From contig SKGJ01000049.1 of NCBI GenBank assembly GCA_007117525.1, positions 1 through 5,454 on the forward strand: 5,454 bases of DNA, given 5' to 3'. Made by a program: the position numbers and the translations under genes. Shown one piece after another: positions 1 through 5,454 of the stretch (within the stretch, counting starts at the first letter, position 1; each line of letters opens with the position of its first letter). Source of the stretch: Alkalimonas sp. (GTDB lineage: Bacteria > Pseudomonadota > Gammaproteobacteria > Enterobacterales > Alteromonadaceae). The notes beneath the pieces are model-generated. The model was not told the origin of the DNA, did not search any database, and saw nothing but the letters and a program-made list of their open reading frames with translations.

Positions 1-1625
1 ACATGTACTACAGCTGGATGCGCGATATTCAGGACTGGTGCATTTCCCGCCAGCTGTGGTGGGGCCATCGCATTCCGGCCTGGTACGACGACAACGGCAA
101 GGTCTATGTCGGCCGCAACGAACAGGAAGTCCGTAGCCAGCATGGTCTGGACGACAGTGTGACACTGCGCCAGGACGAAGACGTGCTGGACACCTGGTTC
201 AGTTCTGGCCTCTGGACTTTCTCTACCTTAGGCTGGCCGGAGCAAACACCGGAGCTGGCACGTTTTCACCCGACCGATGTGCTGGTGACCGGCTTTGACA
301 TCATCTTCTTCTGGGTCGCCCGGATGATTATGATGACCATGCATTTGATTAAAGATGCCGACGGCAAGCCGCAGGTGCCTTTCAAAACCGTGTACGTCAC
401 TGGCCTGATCCGCGATGAAAACGGCGATAAGATGTCCAAGTCCAAGGGCAACGTCATCGATCCGCTGGACTTAATCGACGGCATTGAACTCGATGCGCTG
501 CTGGCCAAGCGCACCAGCAACATGATGCAGCCCAAGCTGGCCGAGAAAATCGCCAAGCAAACCAAAACCCAGTTTCCGGAAGGGATCCAGGCCAGTGGCA
601 CCGATGCGCTGCGCTTTACCCTGGCAGCACTGGCTTCGACCGGTCGCGACATCAACTGGGATATGAAGCGACTGGAAGGCTACCGCAATTTCTGCAACAA
701 ACTGTGGAACGCCAGCCGTTATGTGCTGATGAACACCGAAGGCCAGGATTGCGGCCAAAACGGCGGTGACTGCACCTTGTCGCTGGCCGATGAGTGGATC
801 CTGACCCAGTACCAGCACACAGTGAAAGCGGTGCGCCAGGCGATGGACAACTACCGCTTTGATATGGCCGCCCACACTTTGTACGAGTTTACCTGGAACC
901 AGTTCTGCGACTGGTACCTGGAGCTGACCAAGCCGGTACTGCAACAAGGCGACGAAGCCGCCCAGCGCGGCACCCGCCGCACCCTGGTCACCGTGCTGGA
1001 AAGCCTGCTGCGCTTAATGCACCCCATTATGCCTTTTATGACCGAAACCATCTGGCAGCAAGTCGCACCACTGGCAGGCGTGCAGGGCGACAGCATTATG
1101 CTGCAACCCTATCCTGAGTATCAGGCCGAGGAAGTCAACGACACGGCGCTGCAGGATTTGGAGTGGCTCAAACAGGTGATCCTGGCAGTACGTACCATTC
1201 GTGGTGAGATGAACATCTCTCCGGGCAAGCCGCTGTCGATTTTGCTGCGTCAGCTTAGCAGCGACGAGCTACGCCGGCTGGAGCAAAACCGCAACTTCCT
1301 GCAAGTGATGGCCAAGCTGGAACAGATCACCGTGCTCAGCAGTCAGGACAAAGCGCCGGCCTGTGCCGTGCAGCAAGTCGGCGCCATGGATGTGCTGATC
1401 CCAATGGCCGGCCTGATCGACAAAGACGCCGAACTGGCACGTCTTGGCAAGCTACTGGAAAAAGCCAAGCAGGAACTGGCCCGGGTGGATGGCAAACTGA
1501 GCAACGAGAAGTTTGTCAACAATGCACCCGAGGCGGTACTGGAAAAAGAGAAAGCCAAACAGGCCGAGCTGAAGCTCAGTCTCAGCAAGTTGGAAGCGCA
1601 AATCGAGGAAATCGCTGCGCTCTAA
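1..1625 (+). CDS. valS: Valine--tRNA ligase (ValS), C-terminal part, 5' truncated by window edge
   Basis: Class I aminoacyl-tRNA synthetase that charges tRNA-Val in the cytoplasm. The frame is open from the first base, so the N-terminus (Rossmann-fold start with HIGH motif, most of the CP1 editing domain) lies outside the window. About 540 residues are visible. They begin just before the conserved [15 protein letters not shown] segment, which follows the editing domain. The KMSKS ATP-binding loop is at visible residues 143-147 (bases 429-443). The segment after it ([12 protein letters not shown], then [31 protein letters not shown]) is nearly the same as I recall for E. coli ValS. The anticodon-binding helical domain follows (about residues 260-400). 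The Lys/Glu/Leu-rich C-terminal coiled-coil arm (about 470-540) is characteristic of ValS and contacts the tRNA. If the E. coli length of 951 residues applies, about 411 residues are missing. The gene ends in TAA and is followed after 22 bases by a terminator hairpin. I see no frameshift or missing motif. Confidence 0.98.
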   Translation, partial: MYYSWMRDIQDWCISRQLWWGHRIPAWYDDNGKVYVGRNEQEVRSQHGLDDSVTLRQDEDVLDTWFSSGLWTFSTLGWPEQTPELARFHPTDVLVTGFDIIFFWVARMIMMTMHLIKDADGKPQVPFKTVYVTGLIRDENGDKMSKSKGNVIDPLDLIDGIELDALLAKRTSNMMQPKLAEKIAKQTKTQFPEGIQASGTDALRFTLAALASTGRDINWDMKRLEGYRNFCNKLWNASRYVLMNTEGQDCGQNGGDCTLSLADEWILTQYQHTVKAVRQAMDNYRFDMAAHTLYEFTWNQFCDWYLELTKPVLQQGDEAAQRGTRRTLVTVLESLLRLMHPIMPFMTETIWQQVAPLAGVQGDSIMLQPYPEYQAEEVNDTALQDLEWLKQVILAVRTIRGEMNISPGKPLSILLRQLSSDELRRLEQNRNFLQVMAKLEQITVLSSQDKAPACAVQQVGAMDVLIPMAGLIDKDAELARLGKLLEKAKQELARVDGKLSNEKFVNNAPEAVLEKEKAKQAELKLSLSKLEAQIEEIAAL

Positions 1626-1647
1626 CTGCGGGCTATCCGTCCCTGAT

Positions 1648-1671
1648 ACGGCAGCTGCGGCTGCCGTTTTT
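1648..1671 (+). terminator. Rho-independent terminator of valS
   Basis: A perfect 8-bp stem (ACGGCAGC at 1648-1655 pairing with GCTGCCGT at 1660-1667) with a TGCG tetraloop is followed directly by a run of five T (1667-1671) and then seven A (1672-1678). It lies 22 bases after the valS stop. No T run lies on the other side of the stem as read on the minus strand, so it looks one-directional. Confidence 0.9.
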
Positions 1672-1817
1672 AAAAAAACTTCGAGCAATCACTTTAAACA
1701 CTCCCCTGACCATCCAGCCTACCACAGCCATTGAGATCACTTTGCTGTTCCGTTTTTGTTGAAACGCTCCAAGACTAAAAACCTTCTGTTACCGGCTTTG
1801 ACTCCGGTTTTGTGCCC

Positions 1818-1845
1818 TTGCAATCTGAGCTGTCTGCTCTAGATT
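1818..1845 (+). promoter_or_regulatory. Weak candidate sigma-70 promoter for the lipase pair
   Basis: TTGCAA (1818-1823, 4 of 6 matches to the -35 consensus) and TAGATT (1840-1845, 4 of 6 to the -10) are 16 bases apart. They would give a leader of roughly 65-70 bases. A second possible -35, TTGACT at 1798-1803, has no good -10 at the right distance. This is consensus matching by eye and could be chance. Confidence 0.3.
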
Positions 1846-1890
1846 AGGACAGGTCGGACATCAAACCATCGGTTCAGGGAAGCAGTATCG

Positions 1891-1914
1891 AACAACAACA
1901 ACAAACGATAGAGG
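1891..1914 (+). promoter_or_regulatory. AAC-repeat leader and ribosome binding site of the lipase gene
   Basis: Four tandem AAC triplets (1891-1902) run into AAAC and then a GAGG Shine-Dalgarno core (1911-1914), five bases before the ATG at 1920. The leader is almost free of G and T, so it should stay unstructured and leave the start site open. The GAGG decides the ATG at 1920 as the start. Confidence 0.6.
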
Positions 1915-1919
1915 CTTGC

Positions 1920-2975
1920 ATGAAATACATACTCTCCACCGCTGTTTTAGCGGCCACGCTCTGGCACAGCTCAGCCGAAGCCAGCGACTACCCCATAGTG
2001 TTGGTGCATGGTTTCCAACCTGCTCAGCTCGCCAGCAGACCCAACCAAACGGAAGTAGCACAGGATGGCGCCAATTACTGGCAAGATTTCTGGTTGCCTA
2101 AGGCCAGTGCCCGTATCGACTGGCCATCGCATGAACGCATTACCGACCGGATCATCAGCGACTATGCCTGGCCGGTGTTGCAGCAACTGTCGCAACAAGG
2201 CACCTGCCAAAATGGCTGCATCTTTGTGACCCATTCCACCGGCGACCTGGTGACCCGTTACATTCTGGATAATCAGGCTTTATGGCTGCAAAATGCCGGC
2301 CTGCAGCCGCTGAACATTGTTGCCACCCTGGATTTTGCCGGGGCAGGTGGCGGCTCTGAGCTGGCCGATTTGGCCATCAATGTCGCTAACAGCGGCAGCT
2401 GGATTGATGCCACCCTGCGTTTTGCCATCTCGCTGTGGCTGGGTGAAACGCCTTCGCCGGCTAACCTCGGGGTGTTGAATGATTTGCGTGTCAACAGTGC
2501 CCGACAACTGGCCGCTTTTCCAGATGAGCGCATCCCGCGCATTCGTATGGTCGCAGCCAGCAACGATTACTTTGGCACCACGGGATTGTTCCTGCCAGGT
2601 ACCGATGATGGTGTGGTTGCCAGTCACTCCAGCTGCGGCGCTGCCAGCGTGGCAGCCTTTCACAGTTGTTCCAACCAGGTCGGCTTTAATGGCAAAGTCG
2701 CAGCCCAAAGCCAGGCAGTGACCAGCTTTATGCCCTACCACTACCCGATGCTAATGAGCGATAACTACAGCCACAATGGCATCCTGACCGACCGTCAGCG
2801 CGGCCAGGTTACCTTGGCCAATGCGTCGGTCAATTTTACCGATCAAACCGGCTATGGCTTTGACAGCGACGATATCAGCTCAGGCTGGTGGATATTCCGC
2901 TCCACCTATCGGGTGGTGCGCGGCTCGGATCAGTTCAGTTTATCCGAGCTGGTGTATCAGGAGTTGCTGGATTGA
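1920..2975 (+). CDS. Exported alpha/beta-hydrolase, probable triacylglycerol lipase/esterase
   Basis: A 351-residue protein with a Sec signal peptide: MKY, a hydrophobic core, and AEA with likely cleavage after Ala21. It should act in the periplasm or be secreted, perhaps by a type II system (inference). The mature protein starts with a lipase beta strand and oxyanion turn, YPIVLVHGF (24-32). The nucleophile elbow is VTHSTGD with Ser106 as probable catalytic Ser. The acid is probably Asp230 in GTDDGVV (227-233), and the base is His285 in DNYSHNG. The order and spacing of the last two resemble the NDGLV / DNYRMNH segments of Pseudomonas family I lipases. Four Cys (96, 100, 239, 250) fall in two close pairs and could form local disulfides. 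The elbow has Thr instead of the usual Gly two residues before Ser. The stop overlaps the start of the next gene by 4 nt, so the two are probably co-translated. The substrate (triglyceride, phospholipid or other ester) cannot be read from the sequence. Confidence 0.85.
   Translation: MKYILSTAVLAATLWHSSAEASDYPIVLVHGFQPAQLASRPNQTEVAQDGANYWQDFWLPKASARIDWPSHERITDRIISDYAWPVLQQLSQQGTCQNGCIFVTHSTGDLVTRYILDNQALWLQNAGLQPLNIVATLDFAGAGGGSELADLAINVANSGSWIDATLRFAISLWLGETPSPANLGVLNDLRVNSARQLAAFPDERIPRIRMVAASNDYFGTTGLFLPGTDDGVVASHSSCGAASVAAFHSCSNQVGFNGKVAAQSQAVTSFMPYHYPMLMSDNYSHNGILTDRQRGQVTLANASVNFTDQTGYGFDSDDISSGWWIFRSTYRVVRGSDQFSLSELVYQELLD
2959..2963 (+). promoter_or_regulatory. Shine-Dalgarno that decides the TTG start of the lipase partner
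   Basis: AGGAG at 2959-2963 lies inside the last codons of the lipase, eight bases before the TTG at 2972. This is near-optimal spacing. It favours the TTG start over the in-frame ATG at 2888, for which I see no comparable site. Confidence 0.75.
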
Positions 2976-4015
2976 ATAAGGCGTTATTGGTCGCAGCTGC
3001 TGTCCTCAGCTGCCTGCTGCTAGTCTGGTGGCTGTGGCCCACAACAACCGGCACGGCTAAGGTTGCCGGGAAAGCCCCAGCTACTGTCTCTCAGGACAGG
3101 CAGGCCACGGCAAGCCTGGCATCGGTCCAGCACCCCGAGCTCATCCAGTTGGAGCCAGAGCAAGCACCGATGCAGCAACAGCTGCAGTGGCTGGCCAGTG
3201 CTTACGCCGAGGAGATCACCATTCCGTCGTATTCCCGACCGCTAACCACAGCGGATAGCCAGTTGCTGCAGCCCAACCGCTTTATTGCCCAGCCTGTTCC
3301 GCTGAAAGATGGTGCCAGTGCCAGCCTGTTTCCCAGCCAGTACCGTTTTATCTACCCAGAGCCCATCGACATCACGCTGCAACTGCAAGGAATTTCGGTG
3401 CAAGGTGCGACCTTACGTTTGCTGCATGAATGGAGCGGCGAGCAGCTGGCCGAACAGGCGATGCAGCCAACTCAGGACGGCTTTGAGCTGCAACTACCCA
3501 GCAGAGAAAGCTGGGATGGCAATGTCACCGCCGAAGTGCGATTGCATGGCACCACTGAGCCGCTGCTGCTTCGTACCGGCTTTGAAATCAGCGCGCCGGT
3601 CGCGCAGATCACCGGCATCGACAGCAGCTATGGTGAAGGGCCCGATATGGTGATCCCGGTGCAATTGCGGGCAGAGCTGGCCGGCCATTACCGGTTAAGA
3701 GCCAACTTGTTGACTGCCGGGCGCCAGCCGATAGCGGTGCTGACGGCCAGAGCAGCGCTGAAAGCTGGCAGCAATACCCTACACCTAAGAGCGCACCGCT
3801 CGGTACTGCCCGACACAGACGAGCCTTTCTGGCTCACTAGCTTTCAACTGGAACGGCTATCACCTGCCCCAGGGCAACCCACCCGCTACGGCGACTCAGC
3901 CGAACCGGAGTTCCGCTTAGAGCCCTTCTCGCTGCATCAGCTAACCAAAGAACCCTACCAGGCAGACGAGCAGGAGCAACAACGATTGCAGCTGCTGCAA
4001 CAACTGGCGCAATAA
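2972..4015 (+). CDS. Membrane-anchored, beta-rich periplasmic protein coupled to the lipase; unknown function
   Basis: From the TTG start this is a 347-residue protein whose stop is TAA. The start overlaps the lipase stop as TTGA, is preceded by AGGAG, and puts a short MNK n-region directly before one hydrophobic segment (about residues 4-22, rich in Leu/Val/Trp). This gives an N-terminal anchor with the body in the periplasm. Residues 23-60 are an Ala/Thr/Pro/Gln-rich linker. A short helical stretch (about 66-82) leads to a conserved-looking block IPSYSRPLT...PNRFIAQPVPLKDG (84-114) and YRFIYPEPIDITLQL (124-138). Alternating polar/hydrophobic strands then run to about 300, suggesting two Ig-like or similar beta domains. 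It ends in a Gln-rich helix (331-347). Gln is about 10% overall. The layout mimics lipase foldases (Lif), but I cannot see the Lif motif RxxFDYxxSxxGE or a helical extended fold. It recalls DUF4785-type proteins, from memory and not verified. A role in folding, holding or exporting the lipase is inference. Confidence 0.8.
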   Translation: MNKALLVAAAVLSCLLLVWWLWPTTTGTAKVAGKAPATVSQDRQATASLASVQHPELIQLEPEQAPMQQQLQWLASAYAEEITIPSYSRPLTTADSQLLQPNRFIAQPVPLKDGASASLFPSQYRFIYPEPIDITLQLQGISVQGATLRLLHEWSGEQLAEQAMQPTQDGFELQLPSRESWDGNVTAEVRLHGTTEPLLLRTGFEISAPVAQITGIDSSYGEGPDMVIPVQLRAELAGHYRLRANLLTAGRQPIAVLTARAALKAGSNTLHLRAHRSVLPDTDEPFWLTSFQLERLSPAPGQPTRYGDSAEPEFRLEPFSLHQLTKEPYQADEQEQQRLQLLQQLAQ

Positions 4016-4026
4016 GACCTTGCAGC

Positions 4027-4052
4027 AACGGCTTTATGGCCGTTTCTGTTTT
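4027..4052 (+). terminator. Rho-independent terminator of the lipase pair
   Basis: A 6-bp stem (AACGGC at 4027-4032 with GCCGTT at 4039-4044) and a TTTATG loop are followed by a T-rich tail (TTTCTGTTTT, broken by C and G). It begins 11 bases after the stop of the lipase partner gene. An outer 6-bp complement (TTGCAG at 4020-4025 with CTGCAA at 4055-4060) could extend the structure. It separates this pair from the downstream phosphatase gene. Confidence 0.7.
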
Positions 4053-4060
4053 CACTGCAA

Positions 4061-4078
4061 TTGTCATCGCAATGTCAT
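4061..4078 (+). promoter_or_regulatory. Pho box (PhoB binding site) upstream of phoX
   Basis: Two 7-bp direct repeats, TTGTCAT (4061-4067) and ATGTCAT (4072-4078), are separated by exactly four bases (CGCA). The E. coli consensus is CTGTCAT, four mostly AT bases, CTGTCAT. Each repeat matches 6 of 7. The spacer is less AT-rich than usual. The box ends 78 bases before the start codon of a PhoX-type alkaline phosphatase, a typical Pho regulon member. Activation by phosphorylated PhoB under phosphate limitation is therefore the likely control. Confidence 0.85.
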
Positions 4079-4088
4079 AGACTGCAGC

Positions 4089-4094
4089 TAGCAT
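4089..4094 (+). promoter_or_regulatory. -10 element of the phoX promoter
   Basis: TAGCAT matches TATAAT at 4 of 6 positions and starts exactly 10 bases after the Pho box. This is the same spacing as in the E. coli phoA promoter, where the second PhoB repeat stands in for the -35 element. Transcription would start near 4101, giving a leader of about 56 bases. Confidence 0.65.
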
Positions 4095-4106
4095 CCAGGT
4101 TTTTCA

Positions 4107-4125
4107 GCGCAGCTTCAGACTGCGC
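4107..4125 (+). other. Stem-loop in the phoX mRNA leader
   Basis: GCGCAG (4107-4112) pairs perfectly with CTGCGC (4120-4125) around a 7-base loop. It would sit a few bases from the predicted 5' end of the phoX transcript. The following bases (CCTTTGCAGTTT) are a poor terminator tail, so a role in mRNA stability is as likely as attenuation, and it may have no role. Confidence 0.4.
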
Positions 4126-4156
4126 CCTTTGCAGTTTAAAAAAACAGGTAGTTTTT

Positions 4157-5454
4157 ATGACCAAGGCATCGAAACAACACGTATTTGATTTATCAGGCGC
4201 AGAGCCGCAAGCCAACTTTTCTGCCAACCCGGAGTTTTCCGAGGTGCTGGAGAAACGCCTGAATCGCCGCCGCTTCTTGCAAGGCAGTGTGGCGCTGGCT
4301 GTGTCCGGCTTTTTGGGCCAAGGCTTGCTCGGCTGCAGCAGCCAAAGCTCAACGGCTGCCTTGTTGCAGCAACCGGCGGGCTTGCTGGGTTTTGATGCCA
4401 TCCCCATCAATCGTTTTGATACCGTCACCGTGCCTGCCGGCTACCGCACCCAGGTGTTTTTGCCCTGGGGCACACCACTCACCGCCGATGCGCCGGCCTA
4501 CCGGGCCGATGCCAGCCACAGCGCAGCCGAACAAGCCAAACAAGTCGGCATGCACCACGATGGCATGCACTTTTTCCCCATTGATTTAAAGCAAGGCGGC
4601 CAAAGCTCGGACGAAGGCTTGTTGGTGATGAACCACGAGTACGTCGACCCCAACATTCTGCACGCCTTTGGCGGCAAAGGGATCCCGCGCGATAAAGAAG
4701 AAGTGCACAAAGAGCTGGCTGCGCACGGCGTCTCCGTAGCGCACATCAAAAAACAGGCCGATGGCAACTGGCAGTTGCTGCAACAAAGCCCGCTGAACCG
4801 GCGCATTACCGGCCATACGCCGATGGAGTTGACCGGCCCGGTGCGCGGCCATGCCAAGGTGGTCACCAAATTCAGCCCGGATGGCACACGCACCCGCGGC
4901 ACCCTGAACAATTGCGCGCATGGCGTCACGCCTTGGGGCACTTACCTGACCTGCGAAGAAAACTGGGCACTGCTGTTTGTCAATCATCAGCAAGCCATGC
5001 CGCGTGAGCATCGCCGCTACAGCATTGCCGATGAGCACAGCATTTTGCACTGGGAAACCGCCGGGCGCAGCGACGATGCCATCAGCCGTTTCAACGCTAC
5101 CCCTTTTGCCGATAACGCCAGCGAGGATTACCGCAACGAGCCGAACAACTTTGGCTGGATTGTCGAAATCGACCCGTTCAATCCAGACAGCACCCCGGTG
5201 AAACACACCGCCATGGGCCGCTTTGCCCACGAAGGACTTATTTTCGCCAAGCCAGAAGCCGGCAAGCCGCTGGTGGCCTATTCGGGCGATGATGCCCGCT
5301 TTGAGTACATTTACAAATTTGTTTCGGCCAAGCCGTACGACCCGGCCACCGCAGGGCCGCACTTGCTGGATGAAGGCACCCTTTATGTTGCCCGCTACAA
5401 CGAAGACGGCAGTGGCGACTGGTTGCCGCTTGATATTGAGAACGCGGATTTTCA
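4157..5454 (+). CDS. phoX: PhoX-family alkaline phosphatase (DUF839), N-terminal part, 3' truncated by window edge
   Basis: The frame is open from ATG 4157 to the window end, giving 432 complete residues. PhoX enzymes are Ca/Fe-dependent phosphatases that release phosphate from phosphoesters outside the cytoplasm. A long polar n-region (1-35), usual for this family, precedes a twin-arginine motif NRRRFLQG (36-43) and a weakly hydrophobic stretch ending LLGC (Cys60). Export is thus by Tat, which fits cofactor loading before export. Conserved family blocks in order are MHHDGMHFFP (132-141), NHEYVDP (159-165), NNCAHGVTPWGTYLTCEENW (251-270; Cys253 is the candidate metal-bridging Cys known from PhoX structures), R-x-x-HEG (355-360) and YSGDD-x-RFEYIYKFVS (375-390). 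Family members of this type are usually well over 550 residues, so the rest lies outside the window. The ATG has a weak AGG site (4146-4148) eight bases upstream and its own Pho-box promoter. DUF839 proteins of uncertain activity exist, but the Pho box supports a true phosphatase. Confidence 0.93.
   Translation, partial: MTKASKQHVFDLSGAEPQANFSANPEFSEVLEKRLNRRRFLQGSVALAVSGFLGQGLLGCSSQSSTAALLQQPAGLLGFDAIPINRFDTVTVPAGYRTQVFLPWGTPLTADAPAYRADASHSAAEQAKQVGMHHDGMHFFPIDLKQGGQSSDEGLLVMNHEYVDPNILHAFGGKGIPRDKEEVHKELAAHGVSVAHIKKQADGNWQLLQQSPLNRRITGHTPMELTGPVRGHAKVVTKFSPDGTRTRGTLNNCAHGVTPWGTYLTCEENWALLFVNHQQAMPREHRRYSIADEHSILHWETAGRSDDAISRFNATPFADNASEDYRNEPNNFGWIVEIDPFNPDSTPVKHTAMGRFAHEGLIFAKPEAGKPLVAYSGDDARFEYIYKFVSAKPYDPATAGPHLLDEGTLYVARYNEDGSGDWLPLDIENADF

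Larger units (their letters stand above)
1672..1919 (+). other. Non-coding region between valS terminator and lipase gene
   Basis: About 250 bases with no convincing ORF on either strand. It is more AT-rich and has more homopolymer runs than the flanking genes. It must hold the promoter of the lipase pair, because valS ends in a strong terminator. I see no tRNA, no Pho-box-like repeat, no long inverted repeat and no mobile-element end. The last part (1891-1905) is an AAC-repeat leader listed separately. Confidence 0.6.

Noticed and set aside
471..947. 158-codon open frame on the minus strand
   Set aside because: Antisense to conserved valS sequence, including the region after KMSKS; its composition is that of a shadow frame.
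1672..1919. Pho box, tRNA or small RNA in the valS-lipase gap
   Set aside because: I found no pair of TGTCAT-like repeats at 11-bp spacing, no cloverleaf-like sequence, and no second terminator that would close a small RNA.
2280..2741. 153-codon open frame on the minus strand
   Set aside because: Antisense to the lipase catalytic region, with no own ribosome site or domain that I can see.
3005..3019. Possible lipobox (VLSC, Cys14) making the lipase partner a lipoprotein
   Set aside because: The Cys is in the middle of the hydrophobic segment and is followed by LLLVWWLW. This fits an uncleaved membrane anchor better than a mature lipoprotein N-terminus.
3837..4094. Minus-strand open frame spanning the end of the partner gene and the intergenic region
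   Set aside because: It would run across the Pho box and the terminator, which have a clear + strand reading, and its translation is low-complexity Ala/Val.
4586..5362. 258-codon open frame on the minus strand
   Set aside because: It lies wholly inside the strongly supported phoX reading frame on the + strand. Its translation shows no recognisable motif, only the Val/Gly/Arg-rich pattern of an antisense shadow.
1..5454. Mobile element, CRISPR array or defence system
   Set aside because: No terminal inverted repeats, target duplications, transposase or integrase motifs, or regularly spaced repeats are visible. Gene order and composition look like stable chromosome.

Overview
The window looks like a piece of a gammaproteobacterial chromosome of moderate GC, most likely from an aquatic Alteromonadales/Chromatiales-type bacterium (Rheinheimera- or Shewanella-like; this genus guess is an inference). 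The main support is the valyl-tRNA synthetase, which reads almost like the Escherichia coli enzyme through the KMSKS region. All four genes lie on the + strand. Both end genes are cut by the window edges.

Layout: (1) bases 1-1625 hold the C-terminal 57% or so of valS, closed by a strong intrinsic terminator at 1648-1671. (2) About 290 bases of non-coding DNA follow, holding the terminator, a weak candidate promoter and an AAC-repeat leader. (3) An exported alpha/beta-hydrolase lipase runs from 1920 to 2975. Its stop overlaps by 4 nt the TTG start of a second gene (2972-4015), which encodes a membrane-anchored, beta-rich, Gln-rich periplasmic protein. A good Shine-Dalgarno supports that TTG, so the two form a translationally coupled pair. 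(4) A 141-base intergenic region carries a rho-independent terminator, then a well-formed Pho box with a -10 element at the E. coli phoA spacing. (5) From 4157 to the window end is the N-terminal part of a PhoX-type alkaline phosphatase with a twin-arginine signal and a possible lipobox Cys. Its reading frame has no stop inside the window.

Functionally, valS is housekeeping. The lipase pair resembles the classical secreted lipase plus membrane-anchored foldase (Lif) arrangement, but the partner shows none of the Lif signature. This makes it the most interesting unknown here: a candidate lipase-partner protein of a different fold. The PhoX gene appears to be a separate, phosphate-starvation-induced transcription unit with its own PhoB site.
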